NCBI RefSeq assembly: GCF_028736215.1
Contig: NZ_CP117883.1
Coordinates: 4,154,001-4,218,000, forward strand
DNA length: 64,000 bases
Source: Mucilaginibacter sp. KACC 22773
Lineage (GTDB): Bacteria; Bacteroidota; Bacteroidia; Sphingobacteriales; Sphingobacteriaceae
Direction: 5' to 3'
In this document: positions 44,581 to 53,393 of the stretch, in pieces
Layout: each line of letters starts with the position of its first letter
Position numbering within the stretch: position 1 is the stretch's first letter
The notes under the pieces: generated by a model
What the model was told of the DNA's origin: nothing
Database searches by the model: none
What the model saw: only the letters and a program-made list of their open reading frames with translations
Made by a program: the position numbers and the translations under genes

Positions 44581-44994
44581 ATGCAATCTACCACATCAAT
44601 GTCTGCACGCTCTTTACAGTACTATGTAATAGCGCGGCGCTGGTTATCCGATCTTGAGTTTTTTAAGATAGAAACATCATTCCTGCAAAGGTTATTGGAT
44701 AAGCATATTGCCAATTTGCAGGATGCCAATCATATCCATAAATTAATTGCCGCCGGGAAAGCTTTAAAACACCTCCAGGATACAGAAGTTGAAGAGTTGC
44801 TGGCAAGGCAGGTAAGGCTGCTGGAACTCATGTCTGAAGATATTATACCCAAAGATACCGATGCACTTGCACCTACCCAGGTAAAGCTGGCCTATTTTAT
44901 GACCAACCTTACCCGCGAATTCAGGCAGGTTAAGCAAGATCTGTTTAATTTGGTACTGGATACCGCACAAGTTAATAAAACTATTACCACCTAA
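44581..44994 (+). CDS. Small all-helical protein of unknown function (paralogue of the usp-operon protein)
   Basis: A 137-residue cytoplasmic helical protein without a known domain. The segment RWLSDLEFFKIETSFLQRLL shares its W-D-F-E-F-L spacing with the protein encoded at 23105. It stands alone behind a regulon promoter and ends before a clear terminator at 45018. Its last codons form part of a direct repeat recurring at 46883. A structural or protective role in the low-oxygen state is a guess. Confidence 0.78.
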   Translation: MQSTTSMSARSLQYYVIARRWLSDLEFFKIETSFLQRLLDKHIANLQDANHIHKLIAAGKALKHLQDTEVEELLARQVRLLELMSEDIIPKDTDALAPTQVKLAYFMTNLTREFRQVKQDLFNLVLDTAQVNKTITT

Positions 44995-45054
44995 TTGACG
45001 CCTTATTATTAACAGTTAAAGCGCCTGTTTATACGGGCGCTTTTTTATTTCCGG
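44961..45054 (+). repeat. Direct repeat, left copy (3' end of gene plus terminator)
   Basis: This stretch, from TACCGCACAAGTT to TTTTTTATTTCC, recurs in diverged form at 46883-46974. It holds the last codons of the helical protein gene, its stop and its terminator. Confidence 0.8.
45018..45043 (+). terminator. Terminator after the helical protein gene
   Basis: AAAGCGCC (45018-45025) pairs with GGCGCTTT (45036-45043), followed by TTTATTT, 24 bp after the stop. The remaining gap to 45303 (about 260 bp) shows no ORF and no regulon palindrome. Confidence 0.85.
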
Positions 45055-45303
45055 GCAACAACGTTATATTTAAGCATCTGGCTATTACGGGTAACAAAAA
45101 TTCATGGGTGTCAACTTCAAATGGTAAAATAAAAAAACACAATCGGCAAAGCTGCTATCCTTCCTTTAGGCATCCGATTATTGCATTCTTCCACCTCCTC
45201 TCAAAACCGGCAAAATCATTAATCGGGACGTTTGGGGTTACAAAAGGTATATTTTATATCAGCACCTTCAGGCAGGTACACTGAATTTTGTTAACTTTCA
45301 AGC

Positions 45304-46785
45304 ATGAATAAACCGGGCCTGTTTAAACTTTTGATCTTCTTTATTATCTCACTGGGGGTATTATTATCCGTTTACCAGTTTCTTTACAACAGAAGTTTAT
45401 GGAATGATGAAGCTACATTATCTTTAAATATTATCCATAAAAGCCCTGCTAAATTACTTAAACCGTTAGATCTTGCCCAAGTTGCCCCTTTGTTGTTTTT
45501 GGAAATTGAGCATTTCACCTTTTATTTTATTTCAGGAACCGAATACGGATTAAGGTTGTTCCCTTTATTGAGTTTTATAGCCTCCATATTCTTTCTATAT
45601 CAAATTCTTAAAATTGTCTTTAAAAATCGCTCAACACATATTTTTGCTTTATCGCTATTTGTATTTAACTCTGTTTTACTTTACTATTCAAGTGAGGTTA
45701 AGCAGTATATGAGCGATGTACTGGTTGCCAATATGCTATATTATTGTTTAATAAAAACCTATAAGCGCGATTTCAACAGGTACGTTACCCTTGCTATTGT
45801 TGGCGCAGTATCAATTTTTTTATCAAACATCTCTATTATCATATTATTTACATTTGGCTTATACCTCATTTTTGATAGCTACAAAAAAAAGGCATGGCAT
45901 CCGGGTATTACCTATGTATTTTTAACATGGTCAATAACGTTTGGAATATATTATTTTTCCTTCATCCTAAACCACCCGACTAGAGATTATATGGTAGGGT
46001 ATTGGTCAAGAGAACAGGCGTTCCTTCCCCTAAACCCATTAAGCCGGAGTTTTTATCTTTTCCTTTTCGCAAAAAGCCAGATGGTTTTTTACTTCTTGTT
46101 CGGGTACGGCAGCCTTGGGAAGATTTTTTTTCCTTTACTATTTTTAACTGGCATTTTTAATTTATACAGCAGAAAAGCATTTGGCAGTATCATGCTCATC
46201 ACATTGCCAATTATGGTGCATTTAGCACTATCCGGGCTCAAAATGTATCCTTTTGATAAGCGCCTGATATTGTATCTGTATCCAATTTTTATTATCGCAA
46301 TAGCTTTTGGATTTGACCTTTGCAGGGTAAAGCTGGCAGGCATAGTTAAACCTAAAGTACTTGCGAAGCTGGCAGCGGTTGTGGTAGTTATACCCATCTA
46401 TTTTTGCTCCTTCGTTTACTTTAATTCTTTCCCAATGGTGCATACGGAGATAAAACAGAGCATTAATTTTATCAAATCCAGGCTGGAGGATAACCAGCGG
46501 GTGTATGTTTACTATGATTTAGTGCCGGCTTTTACATATTATAACCAAACCCGGTTTATGAACCTAAAGAACCCCGTTACTTATGGATTTTACGACCCGG
46601 ACCGAAATAACTATATAAACCAGTTGAAACTATTGAAAGGTAAAAATTGGCTTTTGCTAAGTTATGAAGGTACGGATGCAGAAAAATTTATAATTGGTAC
46701 ATTAGATAAATTGAAATACAAAAAAATTGAATCATATACATTTGGCGGCGCAAGCGCATATTTATATGACTTTGGTAACCAATAA
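45304..46785 (+). CDS. GT39/ArnT-like polytopic membrane glycosyltransferase
   Basis: The 493-residue protein has about ten membrane helices and an early periplasmic-loop motif NRSLWNDEATLSLNII, resembling the acidic catalytic pair of GT39/PMT and ArnT-type enzymes that use polyprenyl-phosphate sugars. The C-terminus (about 380-493) is a soluble domain with YVYYDLVPAFTYYNQT. Base composition is more AT-rich than its neighbours and the gene sits alone between two copies of a direct repeat, both signs of separate acquisition. Substrate and acceptor cannot be inferred. Confidence 0.75.
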   Translation: MNKPGLFKLLIFFIISLGVLLSVYQFLYNRSLWNDEATLSLNIIHKSPAKLLKPLDLAQVAPLLFLEIEHFTFYFISGTEYGLRLFPLLSFIASIFFLYQILKIVFKNRSTHIFALSLFVFNSVLLYYSSEVKQYMSDVLVANMLYYCLIKTYKRDFNRYVTLAIVGAVSIFLSNISIIILFTFGLYLIFDSYKKKAWHPGITYVFLTWSITFGIYYFSFILNHPTRDYMVGYWSREQAFLPLNPLSRSFYLFLFAKSQMVFYFLFGYGSLGKIFFPLLFLTGIFNLYSRKAFGSIMLITLPIMVHLALSGLKMYPFDKRLILYLYPIFIIAIAFGFDLCRVKLAGIVKPKVLAKLAAVVVVIPIYFCSFVYFNSFPMVHTEIKQSINFIKSRLEDNQRVYVYYDLVPAFTYYNQTRFMNLKNPVTYGFYDPDRNNYINQLKLLKGKNWLLLSYEGTDAEKFIIGTLDKLKYKKIESYTFGGASAYLYDFGNQ

Positions 46786-46882
46786 CGTATCCCCGGCAAT
46801 GGCCCGCACATGGGGCTGGTTGTTGTAACAACCCAGTCGGGATGGCTATGGCTTTTATCCCTGTGCATCAGTAACAGTTAAA

Positions 46883-46974
46883 TACCGCACAAGTTTAATA
46901 ACACTATTACAACCTAATTGAAGCCTTATTATTAACAGTTTGACCGTTTGCTTATGCGGGTGTTTTTTATTTCC
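46883..46974 (+). repeat. Direct repeat, right copy (decayed)
   Basis: It matches 44961-45054 over about 92 bp with scattered changes, including the CTAATTG stop context and ATTATTAACAGTT. The terminator stem has decayed, since GACCGTTTG no longer pairs well with GCGGGTGTT. Confidence 0.78.
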
Positions 46975-47072
46975 TCCGGAGTTTTATCGTGTTTAAAATC
47001 AAAATTAAACATGCCCAAAGTCATTATTTAAGGGCGTTCAATCATCGATTTTTACGCTATAATCCCATTAGC

Positions 47073-48512
47073 ATGAAATCGAATTTAACCAAGTGCATTT
47101 TGTTGGCAGGCATAACCATGTTCACGCTATCAGGTGCCGGCGTTGACAGTGCATTTGCGTTCAACAATAACATTAACCCTGCTGATAGCTTAGGCAACGA
47201 GATTCAAAAGCAATTAGCCGATAAGGATGTAAGGCTGCAATTATACTACCCCAAATCGGTAAGCCGCTTATATACACAAGCGGGCTTTATGCCGGTGTGG
47301 ATAAAACCGCAAAACTATGAAGGGCCAGCCTGGCAAGCCATGCAAATGATTGATTGCGTTTTGCAATTCGGACTTTCGCATGCCGACTACCATCCTAAAG
47401 AATTGATTAATGATCAATTACATAACATATTGGATACCCCAAAAAAGGTGCGAATTCAGCAACAGGCCATGTTTGATATTATGCTGACGGATGCCATCAT
47501 TAACCTGATTAATAACCTGCATTACGGAAAGCTAAACCCCGAGTACCCGGCAAGCAAAATTGACGCTTTGACCGATGCGGCCTTCATGGCCGATAAAACA
47601 CTGACGCTTGCCCTGCTGCAAAAAAAATTAATAACAGCCATAGCTGCAGTTCAGCCTGCCATGCCTGAATACGCAGACCTGCGCCGAAAACTTTACCTGC
47701 TTGAAGGCCTCCGCCAAAATAATTGTTACGAGCTTCCGCAAGCGCAGGAACGCAAGATTGCTATTAATATGGAACGACTGAGATGGATAAATACGGGCGA
47801 CAGGTATTACATACATATCAATATTCCATCGTACACTTTAAAATTGCATATTAAAGATTCGACCTGTAGTTTTAAAGTTATTGTAGGCAGGCCAGAAACG
47901 CCAACACCAACCCTGCAAAGCGCCGTTAACTATTTAACAACTGCCCCCGAATGGAAAGTTCCTGCAGCAATGTTCGCCGGCACCGTATTGCCAAACGCTA
48001 TTAATGATACCGCGTACCTTAACAATAACAATTACGGCATATATAGCCAGGCCGGCGACTTTATTAACCCAACCCCGGCGAACCTAACCAAAATAAAAAA
48101 CAATCCCACGCAATACTATGCCAGGCAAACCATCGGCTGCGACAATGCGCTTGGGCTGGTGGTATTCCGTTTTGATAACGTTTATAAAATATACCTGCAT
48201 GATACCCCGCAGCTATCGTTATTTGCCAAAAAGAACCGGGCTTTAAGCAACGGCTGTATCCGCATTGAACAAGCACGCCGGTTTGCAATACTTTTATTAA
48301 AAAATGACGACTCGGCCGACAAGCTCAAGGCACTGGATAAAGGACTGAACACTTATTTTAAGCAAAACATCTACCTTAAGAAAGCCATGCCCATCAAAAT
48401 CACTTATTTAACCTGCGAAATAAAAGATGGCGAACTGATAAGCCTTACCGACATCTATAACTTAGATAACAGCCTGGAGATGGCTTTCTATGGCACCGAC
48501 AAACTTTTATAA
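47073..48512 (+). CDS. L,D-transpeptidase of the YcbB type (YkuD domain)
   Basis: I start it at ATG 47073 (MKSNLTKC), which gives a normal signal peptide ending near AFA; the upstream GTG at 46989 adds an implausible extension. The 479-residue product has a YcbB-like N-terminal domain (GFMPVWIKP, QMIDCVLQFGLSHADYHP) and a C-terminal YkuD domain with YLHDTP and the catalytic C395 in SNGCIRI. It should form 3-3 cross-links or attach proteins to peptidoglycan in the periplasm. The spacing of His and Cys is as in active enzymes. Confidence 0.9.
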   Translation: MKSNLTKCILLAGITMFTLSGAGVDSAFAFNNNINPADSLGNEIQKQLADKDVRLQLYYPKSVSRLYTQAGFMPVWIKPQNYEGPAWQAMQMIDCVLQFGLSHADYHPKELINDQLHNILDTPKKVRIQQQAMFDIMLTDAIINLINNLHYGKLNPEYPASKIDALTDAAFMADKTLTLALLQKKLITAIAAVQPAMPEYADLRRKLYLLEGLRQNNCYELPQAQERKIAINMERLRWINTGDRYYIHINIPSYTLKLHIKDSTCSFKVIVGRPETPTPTLQSAVNYLTTAPEWKVPAAMFAGTVLPNAINDTAYLNNNNYGIYSQAGDFINPTPANLTKIKNNPTQYYARQTIGCDNALGLVVFRFDNVYKIYLHDTPQLSLFAKKNRALSNGCIRIEQARRFAILLLKNDDSADKLKALDKGLNTYFKQNIYLKKAMPIKITYLTCEIKDGELISLTDIYNLDNSLEMAFYGTDKLL

Positions 48513-48652
48513 GTTTCCTTTATGTGTAGGATTTGGAAAAACGTTAAACTCAATCGCTCAATATGTACTTACCGTTTTTTCAATCCCCTATCTACTTTCC
48601 AATTATTCTTTACAGCTTTCACCTGGCAAATCGATTTGGTTAATATTCCCCC

Positions 48653-49429
48653 CTATCCTACCTTCACCAGGAAACTTCCGTTTAATAACGATGGTTTGTT
48701 GTATTCAAATGGCTGGCCATCGGGCCTGGTCATTACGGCGCCACTATAAACGGCAATGGCCTGGCCGGCGGCGGTATCCCACTCCATAGTGGGGCCATGG
48801 CGGTAGTAAATATGGGCTTTACCTTCGGCTATCAGGCAAAACTTAATGGAACTGCCAATGGAAATAGTAGCCGAAACAGGGTATCGCGCCAGCAGCTCCG
48901 CTTCCTCAGCTGATGCATGCGACCGGCTGCCTACAGATATCCATTCCTTCGCGTTCACATCGGCATAAATTTGCGTTTTTCCGCCTTCGGCTGTTTCTTT
49001 CCAGCTGCCAATCCCTTCACCTCCATAATAAAGCACATCGGTTACCGGTACGTAGATGATGCCTAAAACGGGGATATTGTTATGCATAAGCGCAATGTTC
49101 ACGGTAAACTCGCCGTTGCGTTTAATAAACTCCCTGGTGCCGTCAAGCGGATCAACACACCAGTAGTACTCCCAATTTTTCCTGGTCTCATAGGGAATAT
49201 CCTTGCCTTCTTCAGAAATTATAGGGATATCGGGAGTAAGCGCGGTTAAACCTTCGGTAATAATATCATGTGATACCTTATCCGCCAGCGTTAAGGGCGA
49301 CAAGTCATCTTTCAGTGTTACTTGGATGCGCGTATTATAAACGCTTAAAATACCAGAGCCGGCTTGCTTGGCTAATAACAATAACGCTGTAAGTTCGGCT
49401 GGCGAGATGATTGAGGTGCAATTTTCCAT
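48653..49429 (-). CDS. cysQ: 3'(2'),5'-bisphosphate nucleotidase
   Basis: The 258-residue product has the inositol-monophosphatase-family metal motifs: E73/E74 in IISEEGK, D93-P-L-D96-G-T in CVDPLDGTREFI, and MEWDTAAGQAI near the C-terminus. Motif spacing and length agree with CysQ, which clears 3'-phosphoadenosine 5'-phosphate from sulfate metabolism. It lies 29 bp after the marR gene on the same strand, at the end of the carotenoid region, and may be a passenger there. Confidence 0.9.
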   Translation of the reverse strand: MENCTSIISPAELTALLLLAKQAGSGILSVYNTRIQVTLKDDLSPLTLADKVSHDIITEGLTALTPDIPIISEEGKDIPYETRKNWEYYWCVDPLDGTREFIKRNGEFTVNIALMHNNIPVLGIIYVPVTDVLYYGGEGIGSWKETAEGGKTQIYADVNAKEWISVGSRSHASAEEAELLARYPVSATISIGSSIKFCLIAEGKAHIYYRHGPTMEWDTAAGQAIAVYSGAVMTRPDGQPFEYNKPSLLNGSFLVKVG

Positions 49430-49458
49430 ATGGCTTCACAAAACGTTAGGTTTGATTT

Positions 49459-50142
49459 TTAATCAACGCCCTCTTCAATAAATGCTTTCATATCGGCTTT
49501 TGTGCTGATGGTTTTCTTTTCATGATGTTCATAATGAAAATCTTCCAGCTTTTGAAGCAGGTGCTGTAGCGTAAGTTTCTCCGGAATGCTGAGCTTGCCG
49601 GTTATCATTTTGCCTGCATAGCTGGTATCCACAAAAACCTCGTATAATAACTGCTTGCCCTTATCGGTAATACCCACGTACTTGCCGCGTTTGTCTTCCG
49701 GGTTGTCCCATTGCCTGGCCAGGCCAGCAGCTATCAGCCTCCTGATCACCTCTGTGCCCGACGTTTTTTCCTGCAGGTTGTAGTTAATCAGCTCGCTTTT
49801 TGTTAAATGGTCATGCGTAAGCAAAATAGCCAGCCCGGTAAATTCCTCGGCGGTTTGCAGGGGGGTGCCATCCAGCGCTTTTTTAATATAGAATTTGGCA
49901 TAACGGCTCATGAAAACAAACAGCCTGCCTATATTATTATCAAGCTGGTACGCCACTTCAAGAGCCATTTTTTCGCTTTTACCAAAACGGACATCACCAT
50001 TAACATATTCGTCTGTTGGGTCGGCTACATGGTTAAGTAAAAAACCGGTAAAATCCTGAATAGAAACTTCATCGCCTTTGTGCTCTTTCTCCATCTCTTC
50101 TACAAGGCTTATCAATTGATGAATGAGTTTGTATGATTTCAT
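49459..50142 (-). CDS. MarR-family transcriptional regulator
   Basis: The 227-residue product has a MarR winged helix in the middle: FTGLAILLTHDHLTKSELI, EKTSGTEVIRRLIAAGLARQ (recognition helix) and DKRGKYVGITDKGKQLL (wing). It is longer than most MarR proteins, with extra helices at the N-terminus (to about 75). It lies 57 bp after the MpaB-like gene, in line with the carotenoid operon, so it is the best candidate to bind the 17-bp inverted repeat at the crtI promoter. MarR proteins usually repress and are released by small aromatic or oxidant signals; the ligand here is unknown. Confidence 0.9.
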   Translation of the reverse strand: MKSYKLIHQLISLVEEMEKEHKGDEVSIQDFTGFLLNHVADPTDEYVNGDVRFGKSEKMALEVAYQLDNNIGRLFVFMSRYAKFYIKKALDGTPLQTAEEFTGLAILLTHDHLTKSELINYNLQEKTSGTEVIRRLIAAGLARQWDNPEDKRGKYVGITDKGKQLLYEVFVDTSYAGKMITGKLSIPEKLTLQHLLQKLEDFHYEHHEKKTISTKADMKAFIEEGVD

Positions 50143-50199
50143 GATTTTTCTATTTACCGGTTACTACCATTTGTTGCCAAATTTATAAGTTTTATCTTG

Positions 50200-51243
50200 T
50201 TATGCTGTTTTCTGCTTTTTGAACTCCGAATAAGCTCTACTATAAGCCGTTTGCGGATCTTTTTCGAGCTTAAAGCCTTTGAACAAATTTATAGTGCGCA
50301 ACAGCGTTAATTTATAAGCGGGCAAAACAGGCGCATCAATGCCCAGCATATCGGCAACATCAGCACCCAGTAAATAACGCATTAGCCCAAGTATCTCTTT
50401 GGCTGTAGCTTTACCCTCGTTAACCGATACGATATGTGTTGTAAGTGTTTGTGTAAGCCGGCGGCCATGTTCCGAAACGCAAAACTGGCGGGCATTAATG
50501 GTATGGTCAAGCAGCTGGGCCATTTTTGAGGTTGTGGGGATTAAATCCTCCTGAAGGCCTGATAAATAGCCGATAACATTCCATAAGTGAATATAGGCCT
50601 CCTGGTCGGCCTCACTCACGGTAAAGCCCATAAGACGCAGACCACGGATAACGATTAGGGAAAACGAAAGATTAGTACCGGCCATATCTTCCTGGTTGAT
50701 AGGAAATCCCCAGGCATCGTCCCATTTGCCGCTTTGCAGCGTATAGTAGCGTACGGCGGCATGCATTAGCCTTACCTTCAGTATTTCGGTAAAACCATTC
50801 CCATCGCCTGCAAAAGCGCCGGGCGCCATTATTTCCCAAACAAATACTGCGGTTTCGTGCAGTCTTTTACTGGTTTCATTTCTCATCCGCTCAGAGAGAT
50901 AGAGCACCATGGCGCCATTGGCAGCGGTGTAACAATACGGAAGCGAAAGCAGGCCCAGCAAAGTCATGATAGTTTCGGCATGCCTTGCAAAAAAAGCCGC
51001 CCCGCTTTTCATTAGCCTGGGGCTGGCCCATGCCGGCAAACAATTGGCTTCATTTATGAAAGCTATACCCGGAAATTGCTCAGTTAACCGGCTATAGCCC
51101 GCGGTACCACTTAACCAAAGCTGCAAATCCTTTTTCAAACCGGCATCCTTAAAAGCCTGGGCAATAAACGCATCTGCAGGCTGGTCGCCCAGCAATCTTT
51201 TGCCGTTCAAAAACTCGTTGGTATAAGTATTGTGCCCACTCAT
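50200..51243 (-). CDS. MpaB/DUF2236-family haem oxygenase-like protein
   Basis: The 347-residue product contains the family core: KVRLMHAAVRYY, then GFPINQEDMAGTNLSFSL, and AYIHLWNVIGYLSGLQEDLIP, whose His residues match the proposed haem ligands of DUF2236 proteins (latex-clearing protein and MpaB relatives). No signal peptide is seen. Members cleave or oxidise isoprenoid-type double bonds in some cases, so action on carotenoids or their precursors is attractive given the neighbours, but this is inference. Confidence 0.82.
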   Translation of the reverse strand: MSGHNTYTNEFLNGKRLLGDQPADAFIAQAFKDAGLKKDLQLWLSGTAGYSRLTEQFPGIAFINEANCLPAWASPRLMKSGAAFFARHAETIMTLLGLLSLPYCYTAANGAMVLYLSERMRNETSKRLHETAVFVWEIMAPGAFAGDGNGFTEILKVRLMHAAVRYYTLQSGKWDDAWGFPINQEDMAGTNLSFSLIVIRGLRLMGFTVSEADQEAYIHLWNVIGYLSGLQEDLIPTTSKMAQLLDHTINARQFCVSEHGRRLTQTLTTHIVSVNEGKATAKEILGLMRYLLGADVADMLGIDAPVLPAYKLTLLRTINLFKGFKLEKDPQTAYSRAYSEFKKQKTA

Positions 51244-51244
51244 T

Positions 51245-51316
51245 TTAATTCATCGATTGAATAATAGCTTCTGCGGCAAACCTTCCGCTCTTCATTGCTG
51301 CATTAATCGAGCCAAT
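51245..51316 (-). pseudogene. C-terminal relic of an FAD-dependent oxidoreductase
   Basis: Between two intact genes one frame reads IGSINAAMKSGRFAAEAII then QSMN and a stop at 51245-51247, directly after an in-frame TGA (51317-51319). The GxxNAAMKSGRFAAEAI pattern is typical of the last helix of FAD-dependent oxidoreductases of the CrtI/geranylgeranyl-reductase kind. The rest of the gene is absent, so I read it as a deletion remnant. It is short, so chance similarity is possible. Confidence 0.5.
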
Positions 51317-51328
51317 TCATTTACCTGT

Positions 51329-51967
51329 TTATAATTCTATTTCTTTGGGTTGAACACCCGGTTTTGCGTACGCCAGGCGGCCCAAAGGCTGCGGCAGGTA
51401 ATAGCTATCCAATCCAGACACCGTCATGGTGCCCGCGGCAACATGATTCACCGTTCCGTCATCGGCTATCAGGCTATCATCGGCCATTAGTAATACTACC
51501 TCGCCTATCACCATGGTAGTGCCATTTATTGCCAGCTCTGTCATCTCCCGCAGTTCGAGCCCCATCCGCAAGGTGGAGTTTGCAACAAAGGGTGCCAGGA
51601 AACCCCGGCTATACATTTTTTTAAATCCGCACTCGTCAAATTCCGACACGCCAGACGGGTAGCTTGCACTGGTTTGATGCGCCTGCTTGTACCATGCCGG
51701 CAGCACATTGTTAAGGGTATATTGCCCCACCTGGCTAATGTTACGCAGGGTATCATTATGTTCGCGCTCGGGCCGGATGATCATACCGAACAACGGCGGG
51801 TTTGACCCAAGGTGAAAAACCGAACTAACCAAACACAGGTTGGTTATACCATTGGGGTTAATGGTACCCAACAGGTTAAGCGATTTAAAGCCGTTTAAAC
51901 TATTTACCAGGTTAACCCGGTACCGTTTTTCCATAGCCGCAAATTGCCCGCTATTAATACTTGCCAT
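51329..51967 (-). CDS. Flavin reductase-like (FMN-binding split barrel) protein
   Basis: The 212-residue product resembles the DIM6/NTAB flavin-reductase family: SLNLLGTINPNGITNLCLVSS, LFGMIIRPERE and DTLRNISQVGQYTLNNV are the usual FMN-contact segments. It probably reduces or carries FMN, or transfers oxygen to a flavin-linked substrate. It starts one base before the SDR gene stop and is read in the same direction as the carotenoid genes. Confidence 0.8.
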   Translation of the reverse strand: MASINSGQFAAMEKRYRVNLVNSLNGFKSLNLLGTINPNGITNLCLVSSVFHLGSNPPLFGMIIRPEREHNDTLRNISQVGQYTLNNVLPAWYKQAHQTSASYPSGVSEFDECGFKKMYSRGFLAPFVANSTLRMGLELREMTELAINGTTMVIGEVVLLMADDSLIADDGTVNHVAAGTMTVSGLDSYYLPQPLGRLAYAKPGVQPKEIEL

Positions 51968-51968
51968 A

Positions 51969-52685
51969 TCAGTTTGTTTTCAATTTACCCAATCCGCCAT
52001 CAATACCTATAACCTGGCCCGTTATCCAGCTGCTATCGTCCGACAATAAAAAAGCAATGGCCTGGCTAATATCTTCGGGCTGCCCATATTTACCCATGGG
52101 GTGCCTTTTTGCTGATGCTTCCTTTTTTTCGGGGGTACTTAACAGGTTTTGCGCCATGGGGGTATCTGTTAACGATGGCGCAACAACGTTTACCCTTATT
52201 TTTTGACCGGCCAGTTCGGCCGCCAATGACAGGGCCATCCCTTCGAGCCCGCTTTTAGCTGCCGCTATACTGGCGTGATATGGCATACCTGTTTTTGCCG
52301 CTACCGAACTTACAAATACTACAGATGATGAACCCGAGGCCTTTAACGCTTTTAGCGCCTGCTGCACAACCCGGGCCGCACCTACCACATTTAGCTGGTA
52401 ATCATTCAAAAAATCAACATCGGTAAGCCTGCCGAATGGCTTTAAATTGATGCTGCCAACAGCGTAAACTACGCCGTGCAATACTTCGGGGAAAAAAGTG
52501 GCTGCAGTTTCCAGATTGCCGGTAACATCAGCTGCCAGGTGCTTAACACCCTGCGGCAAACTGGCAGACAGGTTCCTGGAGATGACATAAACCTGTGCCC
52601 CGGCCTGGCTAAGCTGTTTAACCAGGGCCAGCCCGATGCCCGAGCTGCCGCCCGCTACCACAATATTTTTGCCATGGAAATTCAT
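51969..52685 (-). CDS. Short-chain dehydrogenase/reductase lacking the usual catalytic Tyr
   Basis: The 238-residue product has the nucleotide-binding G12-G-S-S-G-I-G18, SSVAA with the catalytic Ser near 126/127, and a C-terminal GQVIGIDGGLG. At the YxxxK place it reads YHASIAAAKSGLEG: if K144 is the active Lys, the residue four before it is I140, not Tyr. Some SDR groups with the HASIAAAK pattern share this. It overlaps folE by 4 bp (ATGA), so it may work with the pterin pathway, for example as a dihydropterin reductase-like step (inference). Confidence 0.85.
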   Translation of the reverse strand: MNFHGKNIVVAGGSSGIGLALVKQLSQAGAQVYVISRNLSASLPQGVKHLAADVTGNLETAATFFPEVLHGVVYAVGSINLKPFGRLTDVDFLNDYQLNVVGAARVVQQALKALKASGSSSVVFVSSVAAKTGMPYHASIAAAKSGLEGMALSLAAELAGQKIRVNVVAPSLTDTPMAQNLLSTPEKKEASAKRHPMGKYGQPEDISQAIAFLLSDDSSWITGQVIGIDGGLGKLKTN

Positions 52686-53365
52686 GAGCCTATGTGTTTA
52701 AGAAATTCATTTTTTGTTTCGGGGTTAAGGAATTTGCCGCTGTACTCGGCCGTAATAGTTGTACTGCCTGTATCCCTTACACCCCGGCTGGAAACGCAAT
52801 GGTGGTAAGCATCTACTATTACCGCCACGTCATCTGTCCCCAAGGCCTCTTTTACGAGGCCTGCAATTTGTATCGTAAGCCTTTCCTGTACCTGCGGCCT
52901 TTGCGAGCAGTATTGAACAATCCTGTTAAGTTTTGACAAGCCAATTACCTGCCCGTTGCTGATATAAGCAACATGAGCTTTGCCCACAATAGGCACAAAG
53001 TGATGGTCACAATTGCTAAATACCGCTATATTTTTTTCAACCAGCATCTGGTTGTAATTAAATTGGTTTTTAAAAAGCGTGGGCACAGGCTTGTTAGCCG
53101 GGTTTAAGCCGCTAAATATCTCCTTAACATACATTTTGGCAACCCGCTTAGGCGTATCTTTCAGGCTATCATCGTCCAGGTCCATGCCTAACACATGCAT
53201 AATGCCGGCAAAATGCTTTTCAATCAATTCTATTTTAGTTTCATCGTCAAGCTCAAAAGCGTCGCTGCGCAGGGGTGTATCAAATGCCGAACCAGCATGT
53301 TCCAGTGCAGCATCGGCAAAATCGTTGCCCCTATCGTTTTTAATTAAAGTATCGTTGTTTATCAT
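52682..53365 (-). CDS. folE: GTP cyclohydrolase I
   Basis: The start is the ATG at 53365; the longer reading would start with TTG. The 227-residue product has the zinc ligands C119 and H122 in SNCDHHFVP and C190 in YHHCVSSRGV, and the TPKRVAKM and QVQERLT segments of FolE. It makes dihydroneopterin triphosphate from GTP. It lies 28 bp after the lycopene cyclase gene and overlaps the SDR gene, so it is part of the pigment operon. This suggests that a pterin is made together with the carotenoid. Confidence 0.95.
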   Translation of the reverse strand: MINNDTLIKNDRGNDFADAALEHAGSAFDTPLRSDAFELDDETKIELIEKHFAGIMHVLGMDLDDDSLKDTPKRVAKMYVKEIFSGLNPANKPVPTLFKNQFNYNQMLVEKNIAVFSNCDHHFVPIVGKAHVAYISNGQVIGLSKLNRIVQYCSQRPQVQERLTIQIAGLVKEALGTDDVAVIVDAYHHCVSSRGVRDTGSTTITAEYSGKFLNPETKNEFLKHIGS

Positions 53366-53393
53366 TAATATATTTGAGTGTTCGGTGTACAAT

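Noticed and set aside
46989..47072. GTG start for the L,D-transpeptidase
   Set aside because: It would bury the signal peptide 28 residues inside the protein.
48490..48789. Frame overlapping the end of the L,D-transpeptidase and of cysQ
   Set aside because: It overlaps two strongly supported genes and has no domain or ribosome-binding context.
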